Shown: piece after piece, positions 1-6,300 of the stretch
Numbering within the stretch: position 1 is the stretch's first letter
How the letters are laid out: every line of letters starts with the position of its first letter
NCBI GenBank assembly: GCA_018971925.1
Contig: JAGWZT010000113.1
Coordinates: forward strand, 1 to 6,672
Length of the DNA: 6,672 nt
From: Lysobacteraceae bacterium
GTDB lineage: Bacteria > Pseudomonadota > Gammaproteobacteria > Xanthomonadales > Rhodanobacteraceae
Direction of reading: 5' to 3'
Translations under genes and position numbers: made by a program
Notes under the pieces: model-generated
Told to the model about the DNA's origin: nothing
Databases searched by the model: none
The model's input: the letters and a program-made list of their open reading frames with translations, nothing else

Positions 1-114
1 TGTCGATACGCGCTCGGCATCGGGGTTGAGCGTATCTTCCACGCGACGCGCGGCAGAGTGCACATCAAGCAATGTTCCATAGGCATCGAAGATTGCAACA
101 GCAGGAACTGACAC
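1..114 (-). CDS. Haloacid dehalogenase type II (HAD superfamily), N-terminal fragment
   Basis: Only the first 38 codons lie in the window; the rest is beyond the left edge. The start is GTG at 112-114, preceded by the near-perfect Shine-Dalgarno TAAGGAGG at 119-126, which decides the start. The N-terminus contains AIFDAYGTLLDVHSA, the HAD motif I of L-2-haloacid dehalogenase-like enzymes, with Asp10 as the expected nucleophile (D-x-Y-G-T). Family members hydrolyse 2-haloacids or act as phosphatases on small cytoplasmic substrates; the substrate cannot be told from this fragment. It is the third gene of a leftward operon: its ribosome-binding site overlaps the TAA stop of the DoxX-like gene, with a 9-bp gap between coding regions, so the two are very likely co-transcribed and possibly translationally coupled. 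I am confident of the HAD fold, less so of true dehalogenase activity. Confidence 0.85.
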   Translation of the reverse strand, partial: MSVPAVAIFDAYGTLLDVHSAARRVEDTLNPDAERVST

Positions 115-117
115 GGT

Positions 118-126
118 ACCTCCTTA
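118..126 (-). promoter_or_regulatory. Shine-Dalgarno overlapping the upstream stop codon
   Basis: Read on the minus strand this is TAAGGAGGT. The TAA is the stop codon of the DoxX-like gene, and the GGAGG directly after it is the ribosome-binding site for the HAD gene, whose GTG lies four bases further. This layout favours reinitiation by ribosomes finishing the membrane-protein gene. Confidence 0.8.
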
Positions 127-555
127 GCTTTGGGGCGACGCCACGGCTCGCCGCCATCCCTCGATACTCATGGCGTCGGCTTCGCGCAGCAGGTAAAGCG
201 CAAGACAAGCCGCGAGCATGGGCCACGCCGCAAAAAACATCAGATTTTCGCTCGCGTAGGGATGCAGGTATTGCGACCACGCTGCCAGCGTAGACGCTCC
301 GTGGAGCACGAGCACAGCAGCATAGGTAAAGCGACGTGCAACACCGAGCACGAAGGCCAGCAGCAGAAGCAGCTCAAGGACGCCGATCAAAAGAAAGAGG
401 GCTGGGCCCAGATGAGGCATCGCGTAGAAGTGGCTGACTACACCTGCGACGTGCCCGGGCCGGAGTAACTTGTCGAGGGTCCACATCAGCATAACCAAGA
501 ACACTGTGGAGCGAAGCACGAGCAATGCCCAGCCGAGGCGTCGTTGAAGGTTCAT
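124..555 (-). CDS. DoxX-like four-helix integral membrane protein
   Basis: 143 residues, mostly hydrophobic. Four likely membrane helices lie at about residues 8-30, 50-72, 76-93 and 103-123, with charged loops (RRLG at the N-terminus, ARRF near 73-76) and a hydrophilic C-terminal tail. Length, helix number and the Arg-Ser-...-Asp-Lys pattern in and after helix 1 fit the DoxX/DoxD-like family of inner-membrane proteins, which is often found beside oxidoreductases and thiol-stress genes and whose biochemical role is poorly settled. The ATG at 553-555 has a purine-rich AGAGGA about 6 bases upstream. The gene sits second in a leftward operon, 54 bp after the CMD-like gene and 9 bp before the HAD gene. 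Family assignment is by hydropathy pattern and context rather than a diagnostic motif, so another small four-helix family is possible. Confidence 0.75.
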   Translation of the reverse strand: MNLQRRLGWALLVLRSTVFLVMLMWTLDKLLRPGHVAGVVSHFYAMPHLGPALFLLIGVLELLLLLAFVLGVARRFTYAAVLVLHGASTLAAWSQYLHPYASENLMFFAAWPMLAACLALYLLREADAMSIEGWRRAVASPQS

Positions 556-580
556 GCCGTTCCTCTCGCAGGGATGAAGC

Positions 581-602
581 GCCGCCCGCTCGCGCGGGCG
601 GC
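581..602 (-). repeat. Intercistronic GC-rich hairpin
   Basis: A perfect 9-bp inverted repeat, GCCGCCCGC at 581-589 and GCGGGCGGC at 594-602, with a 4-base loop. On the leftward transcript it begins 7 bases after the CMD-like stop codon and ends about 25 bases before the DoxX-like ATG. No T-tract follows it, so it is unlikely to be a full intrinsic terminator. An mRNA-stabilising or partly attenuating hairpin that sets the ratio of the two products is more plausible. Confidence 0.7.
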
Positions 603-609
603 AGCGTCC

Positions 610-1167
610 TCATGCGGCGCGCTTCCAGGCTTCGGTGGAGAACTCCGGGTTGGTTTTGGTCCCGGTCAGGTGATTGACGTAGTTGCTCAAGGTCTTCATC
701 GCGACTCCCAGCACCACCTCGATGACTTGGCGCTGGGTGAAACCCACGTCAAGAAACGCTTGCAAAGCCGCCTGCGGAACAAAGCCGCGGTCGCGTACCA
801 CCTGGCGCGTGAATGTGGCCAGCGTGTTGAGCCGCGCATCCGGCAGTGGCTTCATCTGCCGAAGTGCGTCGACCACGGCATCCGGAACCTTCACCATCTT
901 GCGTGCGATCAACGAATGCGCAGCGACACAGAATTCGCAGTTGTTTTCGGTACTGATCGCGATCAGGACGACTTGGCGTTCCACGGGCGTGAACGAGGTC
1001 TTGTCGAAGTGGGCCGAAAGATCGAAATACGCCTGCAGTGCTGCCGGGGCCTCGGCGAGATTGCCGTACAGGTTGGGGATGAATCCGAGCTTGGCCTTGG
1101 CGGCTTCGAGCAAGGGCTTGGCGGCGGCGGGGGCCGACTGAAGTGTATGGGTGGTGAACTGGGTCAT
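610..1167 (-). CDS. Carboxymuconolactone decarboxylase/AhpD-like (peroxidase-related) protein
   Basis: 185 residues, cytoplasmic. The core motif is E-N-N-C-E-F-C-V-A-A-H (residues 74-84), giving Cys77-x2-Cys80-x3-His84, the redox/proton-relay arrangement of AhpD-type members of the carboxymuconolactone decarboxylase (CMD) superfamily. Glu63 in the preceding TPVERQVVL helix is a candidate third active-site residue. The C-terminal NYVNHLTGT-x2-NPEF segment is typical of the single-domain 'peroxidase-related' subfamily of about 180-190 residues. AhpD uses such cysteines in thiol-dependent peroxide reduction; true CMDs in the protocatechuate pathway lack this Cys pair, so decarboxylation is unlikely. 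The ATG at 1165-1167 has CGGAG about 9 bases upstream. It is the first gene of the leftward operon, divergent from the AraC-type regulator that probably controls it. The substrate is unknown. Confidence 0.88.
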   Translation of the reverse strand: MTQFTTHTLQSAPAAAKPLLEAAKAKLGFIPNLYGNLAEAPAALQAYFDLSAHFDKTSFTPVERQVVLIAISTENNCEFCVAAHSLIARKMVKVPDAVVDALRQMKPLPDARLNTLATFTRQVVRDRGFVPQAALQAFLDVGFTQRQVIEVVLGVAMKTLSNYVNHLTGTKTNPEFSTEAWKRAA

Positions 1168-1294
1168 GATGCAACTCCGGAAGGATCGAAAAGTGGGCGT
1201 GCTTGCGGCACCTGTCCAGTGTCGTGTGCACCGCCGTCTCGAACCATGCTCGACACGCGCGTAAACTTGCCCGATCGTCTCATCGGAGCTTTGT
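1168..1294. promoter_or_regulatory. Divergent promoter region between CMD operon and AraC-type gene
   Basis: This 127-bp gap must carry promoters for both directions. I find no pair of boxes good enough to name. It holds a palindromic GTGCAC (1226-1231) and an inverted pair GTGTCG (1219-1224) / CGACAC (1251-1256), possible operator half-sites for the adjacent AraC-family regulator. The ribosome-binding site of the rightward gene is GGAG at 1285-1288. Confidence 0.5.
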
Positions 1295-2164
1295 GTGGAT
1301 GACCTCAGCGCGTTGATGCGTCACCTGCATCTGGAGACGCGGGTCTTTCATCGCAGCGAACACTGTGGCACTTGGGTGCTGGATGCCGACTACGAGCGCA
1401 AGGCGATGTTTCACCTCGTCGCTGCGGGCGAGTGCGTCATGCAGATAGGCGAATCGCGGCGAGAGATTCCCCTTGCGGCCGGCGATACCGTGATGTTTGC
1501 GCGTCCCGCCAGCCATCGGGTAATTTCGGCGTGGGATTCGGGGAAGGATGCGACCACACTGCTGTTGTGTGGCTATTTCGAATTCGCTTCGCCACTCGCC
1601 ACGGTCCTGCTTGCCTCCCTACCCACCCAAGTCGTGTTGCGAAAGGGCTCGGACGGTGGCGATGCCGCGTCGTTGTTGACCCTCATCATGCGGGAAGCCG
1701 CCACCGAGGCGCCCGGTAGCACCGCGATCATGGACAAGCTGGCCGACGCGTTGTTCATCCAAGTCCTGCGGCATTGTCTCTTGCATGGGCAGGTGCGCCA
1801 CGGGGTACTGGGCACCCTCAAGGATCCACACCTGGCTGAGGCGCTGCTGGTCATGCATCAGGACCCTGCTGCTGACTGGACCCTCGACAAACTTGCACGT
1901 CGCGTGCACATGTCGCGAGCCACTTTTGCGCGGCACTTCGCGAGCGTCGTGGGTATGCCGCCCATGGCTTACCTCACCTGGTTGCGTATGCAGGCCGCGC
2001 ACGAAGCCCTGACGGAACGTAGGGTCACTGTGGCACAGGCATCGGAAATCGCCGGATACGCGACCGATGCCGCGTTCAGTCGCGCTTTTAAACATGCGTA
2101 CGGATACTCGCCGGGCTCACTGCGTGTCGTGAGCTTCGCTGACATTCATGAAAGCTCGAAATAA
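1295..2164 (+). CDS. AraC-family transcriptional regulator with N-terminal cupin sensor
   Basis: 289 residues. Residues about 5-110 form a cupin-type sensor: a glycine-rich strand turn (AAGECVMQIG), L-x-A-G-D-T-V-M-F near 60-68, a following His74 and the LLCGYFEF strand (90-97), as in the Cupin_6 subgroup of AraC regulators. After the linker GVLGTLKDPHLAEAL, residues about 188-278 carry the two helix-turn-helix motifs: TLDKLARRVHMSRATFARHF (196-215), then TVAQASEIAGYATDAAFSRAF (245-265), ending in the family signature YGYSPGSLR. The GTG start at 1295 is chosen because GGAG at 1285-1288 is correctly spaced and the protein has full family length. It is transcribed away from the CMD-DoxX-HAD operon, the usual arrangement for a regulator controlling its neighbour and itself. 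The ligand is unknown. Confidence 0.92.
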   Translation: MDDLSALMRHLHLETRVFHRSEHCGTWVLDADYERKAMFHLVAAGECVMQIGESRREIPLAAGDTVMFARPASHRVISAWDSGKDATTLLLCGYFEFASPLATVLLASLPTQVVLRKGSDGGDAASLLTLIMREAATEAPGSTAIMDKLADALFIQVLRHCLLHGQVRHGVLGTLKDPHLAEALLVMHQDPAADWTLDKLARRVHMSRATFARHFASVVGMPPMAYLTWLRMQAAHEALTERRVTVAQASEIAGYATDAAFSRAFKHAYGYSPGSLRVVSFADIHESSK

Positions 2165-2324
2165 GGATCAGGGTGGCGCCGTGAATCCACCGCACGGCAG
2201 ATCGTTGCATCCGCCCCCTGCACTCGTCGCACGCAAGGGGCGTGCAGGGCCAGCTCTCTGGTTCGCGTGTATGGCACGACTGCCTGACGTCTTCAATCAG
2301 TTTTACAGGCAGGTGGGCGCGGTT
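2165..2324. other. Convergent intergenic gap with inverted repeats, no gene
   Basis: This lies between the converging AraC-type and MerR-type genes. It has GCCGTG/CACGGC (2178-2183, 2193-2198), CCCTGCAC/GTGCAGGG (2216-2223, 2242-2249) and CTGCCTG/CAGGCAG (2280-2286, 2306-2312). None is followed by a clear T-tract in either direction. They may still form a bidirectional barrier to transcription. A short rightward open frame here was judged spurious. Confidence 0.5.
2216..2249. terminator. Candidate hairpin downstream of AraC-type gene
   Basis: A perfect 8-bp stem, CCCTGCAC with GTGCAGGG, around an 18-base loop. An alternative pairing, GCCCC (2213-2217) with GGGGC (2237-2241), competes with it. 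It starts about 50 bases after the regulator's stop. The absence of a T-run makes intrinsic termination uncertain. Confidence 0.35.
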
Positions 2325-2343
2325 TCAGGCAACCGGATGCCTG
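2280..2343. repeat. Four-copy CAGGCA/TGCCTG inverted-repeat cluster
   Basis: The hexamer appears at 2281-2286 (TGCCTG), 2306-2311 (CAGGCA), 2326-2331 (CAGGCA) and 2338-2343 (TGCCTG), forming two adjacent stem-loops with 19-base and 6-base loops. The second covers the stop codon and last codons of the MerR-type gene, so on the leftward transcript the two hairpins come in tandem at the end of that gene. This suggests transcript-end protection or termination, or a REP-like element. Confidence 0.5.
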
Positions 2344-2774
2344 GTTCGTGACTGTACGCGCCGCCGGGACTGGGGCGCCACCGTTTTCGGTTTCATTTCC
2401 AGAATAGGGCATTGACCTTCACTGCCCGCACAGAGGTTCAATAGCAGACGCAGTTCGTCACGCAGGTGGTGCAAGGTGCGCACACGCCGGGTCACGGCCT
2501 CAAGCTTGTTGTGCGCCAGGCGCCGCGCTTCCGCGCGCGCGGTGGCGGGGTGGTCGCGCAGTTCCAGCAACTGGCCGATTTCCGCCAACGTGAAATCCAT
2601 GGCTTGGGCCCGGGAGATGAAACGCAGGCGCTCGAGTTCGGCTTCGGTGTAGTAACGGCGACCGCCACCACCGCGTAGCACCCGACGCATCAGGCCGATC
2701 CGCTCGTAGTAACGCAGGGTGTCGGTGCTCATGCCGGCCTGGGCGGCGGCATCCCCGATGCGGTAACCGCTCAT
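2325..2774 (-). CDS. MerR-family metal/thiol-responsive transcriptional regulator
   Basis: 149 residues. The N-terminal winged helix-turn-helix (about 3-70) is canonical: YRIGDAAAQAGMSTDTLRYYERIGL, the GGGGRRYYTEAELERL wing and second helix, and FTLAEIGQLLEL. A dimerisation helix follows (about 78-112), then a sensor loop L-C-A-G-S-E-G-Q-C-P-I-L-E with Cys115-x6-Cys122, the position of the metal-binding loop in CueR/CadR/ZntR-type proteins. The x6 spacing is nearer CadR-type than CueR-type (x7). By my hand alignment the residue at the head of the dimer helix, Ser in Cu(I) sensors and Cys in divalent sensors, is neither here (Ala79/Arg80). The C-terminal tail is basic (SRRRVQSRTRH) rather than His-rich. 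The start codon overlaps the stop of the thioredoxin-like gene (ATGA), so the two are co-translated. It probably binds the palindrome at 3035-3054. Which metal or thiol signal it senses is open. Confidence 0.9.
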   Translation of the reverse strand: MSGYRIGDAAAQAGMSTDTLRYYERIGLMRRVLRGGGGRRYYTEAELERLRFISRAQAMDFTLAEIGQLLELRDHPATARAEARRLAHNKLEAVTRRVRTLHHLRDELRLLLNLCAGSEGQCPILEMKPKTVAPQSRRRVQSRTRHPVA

Positions 2775-3025
2775 GGGACTCCGGCTCCGGTAACAAACCG
2801 CTTGTGCATCTGCATCAGCGCGCGTGGTCCTTGCGCGACCAGTTTTCCGTCCACCACCAGCGCTGGTAGCCGGGTGATGTGCAATCTTGTCGCCGCCTCG
2901 AGGTGCGTGGTCGCATCAATCCAGCGCACCCGACCGGAAGGATGAAGGGCTTCATCGCCACCGCCGCAGGCCGTGCAGAAAGGGTTGTAGTACAGCTCGG
3001 CGGACACCGTAGTGGAAATTCTCAA
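2771..3025 (-). CDS. Small thioredoxin-fold protein with CTAC motif
   Basis: Up to 84 residues. The pattern is a minimal thioredoxin/glutaredoxin fold: strand AELYYN, then P-F-C-T-A-C (Cys17-x2-Cys20) at the head of helix 1, strand VRWIDATT, helix EAATRLHI, and TRLPALVVDGKLV with the cis-proline expected at Pro54, followed by a final helix. Cytoplasmic, with no signal peptide, so a thiol-disulfide or metal-thiol role is likely. The start is uncertain: the longest frame opens with TTG at 3023-3025, while an in-frame GTG at 3005-3007 gives 78 residues and still includes the first strand. Neither has a good Shine-Dalgarno. The stop overlaps the MerR-type ATG, implying a two-gene operon. Beside a metalloregulator and an HMA protein it may reduce or relay metal-bound thiols; that is inference. 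Confidence 0.75.
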   Translation of the reverse strand: MRISTTVSAELYYNPFCTACGGGDEALHPSGRVRWIDATTHLEAATRLHITRLPALVVDGKLVAQGPRALMQMHKRFVTGAGVP

Positions 3026-3031
3026 AAGAGC

Positions 3032-3062
3032 TTGACTTGGAGTTTACTCCAAGTGCGAAACT
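3032..3062 (+). promoter_or_regulatory. MerR-type promoter of the HMA gene
   Basis: The -35 is TTGACT (3032-3037). A 19-bp spacer leads to GAAACT (3057-3062) as the best -10. The over-long spacer containing a palindrome is the hallmark of MerR-family activated promoters, where the regulator twists DNA to bring the two boxes into phase. The -35 is strong and the -10 poor. It reads into the HMA-domain stub about 85 bases downstream. Confidence 0.65.
3035..3054. promoter_or_regulatory. MerR operator, perfect 9-2-9 palindrome
   Basis: ACTTGGAGT-TT-ACTCCAAGT is an uninterrupted dyad, centred between 3044 and 3045, overlapping the last bases of the TTGACT -35. Position, length and symmetry match MerR-family operators, and the only MerR-type gene nearby is the divergent one at 2325-2774. 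Both divergent transcripts would be controlled from this one site. Confidence 0.8.
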
Positions 3063-3069
3063 GTGTCCG
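3041..3069 (-). promoter_or_regulatory. Candidate promoter for the thioredoxin-like/MerR operon
   Basis: Read leftward, CGGACA (3064-3069) and TAAACT (3041-3046) are separated by 17 bp, a fair -35/-10 pair. The -10 lies inside the palindromic operator, so a bound MerR-type protein would repress its own operon. The predicted start is only about 10 bases before the TTG codon, which mildly favours the GTG start or near-leaderless translation. Confidence 0.4.
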
Positions 3070-3146
3070 CGCACCGAAACGAAGGCGATGAAACCGCTTC
3101 CCGCGGGGCGACGAAGTCTGATGACGAACGTATGGAGAAACCCAAA

Positions 3147-3281
3147 ATGAAAACCGCACATTTCAGCATCCAGAGCATGCATTGCAACGGCTGCGCCCAG
3201 ACCATCCAGCACACCCTGGAGCGGCAGGAAGGTGTCCAGAGCTGCTCGGTGTCGTTTGACGAGGGTATCCGTCGATCCTGA
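3147..3281 (+). pseudogene. Heavy-metal-associated (HMA) domain protein, truncated
   Basis: 44 codons. The ATG at 3147 is chosen for its GGAG at 3134-3137, nine bases upstream; an earlier in-frame ATG at 3132 is poorer. The product starts MKTAHFSIQSMHCNGCAQTI, the first strand and metal-binding loop of a CopZ/MerP-like domain (M-x-C-x2-C: Cys13 and Cys16), followed by the first helix (AQTIQHTLERQEGV) and second strand (QSCSVSFDEG). A complete domain is about 65-70 residues; here it ends in IRRS-stop, losing strand 3, helix 2 and strand 4. In the +1 frame, codons at 3262-3285 read R-V-S-V-D-P-E-A, which looks like the expected third strand, so a frameshift may precede the loss. Cytoplasmic metallochaperone or cargo-domain function is the family role; this copy is probably inactive as a folded domain. 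Confidence 0.8.
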
Positions 3282-3327
3282 AGCGAGAGACTGCTCGGCC
3301 GTACCAAACGGGCCGCTCCTTCACCTC
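3282..3327. other. Junction between metal module and foreign gene
   Basis: These 46 bases separate the truncated HMA frame from the stop of the large minus-strand gene. Sequence related to an HMA gene fades out here and composition drops to the right. A weak dyad (CGGCC 3296-3300 / GGCCG 3311-3315, loop ACCAAACG region) is present without a T-run. No transposon end or target duplication can be recognised from one side only. Confidence 0.5.
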
Positions 3328-6300
3328 TTAAGCAGATGTTTGCTTTCCCGCGACGCCCGTCCTGATGTCCTTGAAAACTTCGCTCGCTTGAATTGCCGCC
3401 GCTCTGCGATCACCCAGATCCACCAAGACATCCAGAGCAACGAGAAGCTCTCGGGCAGTCGATGGCGGCAGTGGCTGCGTCTTCTGCGAAAATTGTTGAA
3501 TCAAGCCAGAAAGTCGCGCGACCATTGTTGTGGCTCGCCAACCGGCCGGCAGGACCTCCGAACGCGGAAGCACCATGTGAAGGTGCTGAACAAACCGCTC
3601 TACTGGATAGTTTTGGATGGCACGCTCACACAGCGTCAAGAAGGCCGATGTGACTGTCGGGATACGGCCATGCGTCTCCAGAAATGGCTCGATCAACGGA
3701 TAGATGACCTCAACATCTCGCCAATCACGATTGGCAAAGCGCGCCGCACCCATCGCGTCGTCGACGCTGATGAAGAAAAGCACCCTCACGGTTTCGACGA
3801 GATCGATTTCACTGGTCGATACGCCGTGTCTGGCAAGGTCTCGCCAGCTTCGATGCAAAAGCAGTCGCGGAACAATTGACTTGAGTATTGTGAGCGGACG
3901 TTCCGGAAGAACGGGTTCGTCCATGATGTCGCTGGCCAGATGTCCGACGAAGCTGCGAATCAGCGAAGCAAACGTTTCGTCATCAGACGCGGCCGCCGGC
4001 TCGACGAAGCGTTTGACGGCTTCATCTGGCTCCAAGTGCAATGCCACGCGCGCGAGGAAGCGGTAGAGCTCGTGTCGCCAGTCGAATAGTTGGATCTCAT
4101 CTGCTTCGAACGCATCTGCTCTTCCACGCGACCAAATCGGACAATGCCGCTCGACAGTCCACGCAACCAATTCATCACACCACGCGAGGAAACAGTCGCG
4201 CCGCAATCCATCGGCCATTGCCGAAGCCACTGGGAGGCTCGATAGCACCTTCGCGAGGAGACTGGGACTGAAATCGATCGTTGGGTGCTGCCAGTCAACA
4301 ACAGCATCCCTACCGTGTCTGCCTCGAGCAATCTGAGGTCCATTGGATCTCTGGATCCACGCAGGAGGCAATTCGGGCATGCGCGCAACTTGTGCGTCGG
4401 TATCTGCATATTTTGTCAACGAGGCCTCAATGGCTCTGGCGACTCGCTCGCGTTCACGCTGTTCGCGATCATTCGGCGCAATGTCATACGGATAGTGCTC
4501 AATCGTGGCGAGCGCGTTCGCCAACCTGAGCCCTATCCAGGCAATAGCGGGTTCATCGTCCCAAACTGAAATCAGACCGTTCACAGCCTCGGTCACGATC
4601 TGGTCGTATGGATGCGCCGTCAACTGAATCAATGCCTCCAGCGCTTGTTGCCGAAACGCCTCGCGCCTCAGTAGTCCGGCCAAGCCACGGCAGGCGTATA
4701 ACACCGGGTGGTGCAGCAACACCGAACCACGGAAGAACAAATCATCTGGTGCCTCGCGCGTCAACCATGCCCGCAAACACACTTCGGCTGCCCAATCGAT
4801 ATCTTCTGCCGAGGCTGTCCGACCAAAGCACACGACGACTGCAGCCACCCCCGACACAGCTGCTTGCTTCTGATGGATTGGATCGATGTGCGGGTGCGCT
4901 TCGCTGAACAATGAAGGTGCATCCAGTCGCCTCGCATCTCCAAGTGCGTCTGCTACAGCAAGACGGTCAGAAATCGTACGCTTCTCGAAACTGTCGTGGA
5001 CCCAGTTCAGGAGGCGGAGGTTCTCCTCCATGGTCGCTTGGTGTTCCTTGATTGCCTCTATGTCCGCTCCTTGTGCTTTCGGGTTCTCCATCTCAATGAT
5101 GAAGCCTGAACCGTCTTGCTTCAGAGTTGCACGATAGTTCTCGCGCTTCCCGATCTCGGCCCAAATCTCCGCAGTTCGCCGCAGATGTTCGACTCTGCCT
5201 GCGTCCTCACGCTCCTCCTCATAGTCGAAGGGGAGATCCGAAGCGAAGACGCCTATTGCTTTTGACGCGCTCTCGGCCAATTTGTCATCGGACAGGACGC
5301 ATAAGGAGGCGAGCCACCGAAGTTCTTGCTTTCGGCATTTTCGACTGTTTAGGCGTACGACCGCTTCGTGGTGAATGCGATCGTGCGGCTGAAACCCGAT
5401 CAGATTGCTTGAGTAACTACCCATCTCCTGGACGTGTCGCTCGATGTCCCACTTCCAGAGTCGCTGGCTCGTCAGCAACGGCAGCGTCACCTCCGAGCGG
5501 TGCTGTGTTTCCACAGCCACGGCGCAAGCCACGCCGAGTGCGCCCACGGAGGTGTGCCCTTCGAGCACGAGCTTGAGCACTTCGTCGACAGGTCGACCAT
5601 TTTCAGTCTCTCGAAATGCCCAATCCTCCAGCGCCATAAGGCCGGAACCGACTGCATGTGAGCCCCAGATGCCACGAGACCACAGGAACTGATGGGATGC
5701 GCCCCAGAACGTCTGTTCTCCCCAAGGGAATGCAAGCGTCAGCGGCAGCGGTTTTGCCCTGCGATCCCAATCAAGCTCATTCAGTTGTCGCCAAGCAGTC
5801 GTGGCGTGGTTGGTCAGCTCGCGCACCAGGCGGCGCGCTTCGTCGGGTGCGGCAGCAAAGAGTGAAGAAAATGGCTGACGCGTGGGGGCGCAAGGGAAAT
5901 AGGCGTGCTGGTCGTCAATGGACAAAGATTGCCAGTCGTTGTGTGGGATGTAACCGTAGCCGATTCCTCGCGACTGCCTCATTCGCTCTTCCGGCAATGG
6001 GCGCATCATGAAGTGCAGGATGAAGTCCACAAGCTCGTGCGAGCACGCATCACTCAGAACGGGGGCGTAGTCGATTACCTCCTTGTCGGCATCGTGCGGC
6101 GCGCGCTCGAGCGTCTGCAATGCGGCCAGGTAATCCTTGATCTGTACGGGATACGCCCTGCCGGCACGCAAGAGCGTTGACCGTAGGCGAGACTCCAGCT
6201 CCCCTGCAACGCCATACTCAAGCTGGGCCCATTCGCCATGATCTTGGGGAAACGTGTTTGCGTGAAATCGTGCTTCGAGGTCGACGAGCCATGACTTCAC

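Noticed and set aside
544..1302. 252-codon rightward open frame opposite the CMD-like gene
   Set aside because: It is antisense to a clearly recognisable CEFC-x3-H protein and low-complexity Gly-rich, as expected from the opposite strand of a high-GC gene.
2280..2312. Integron attC-like site
   Set aside because: The inverted repeat lacks the GTTRRRY/RYYYAAC core boxes and there is no integrase or cassette structure nearby.
2148..2351. 67-codon rightward open frame after the AraC-type gene
   Set aside because: It has no ribosome-binding site, overlaps the regulator's end and the MerR 3' end, has a Pro/Arg/Gly-biased composition and resembles no family. The region is better explained as an intergenic hairpin zone.
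3063..3146. Longer HMA product starting at GTG 3063
   Set aside because: The extra 28 residues are hydrophilic and unlike HMA proteins, and the GTG coincides with the predicted transcription start region. The ATG at 3147 has a good Shine-Dalgarno.
3232..3879. 215-codon rightward open frame that includes the +1 continuation of the HMA gene
   Set aside because: Apart from the first few codons (R-V-S-V-D-P-E-A) it is antisense to the large gene and has no family features. Only the short HMA-like part was kept, as a frameshift finding.
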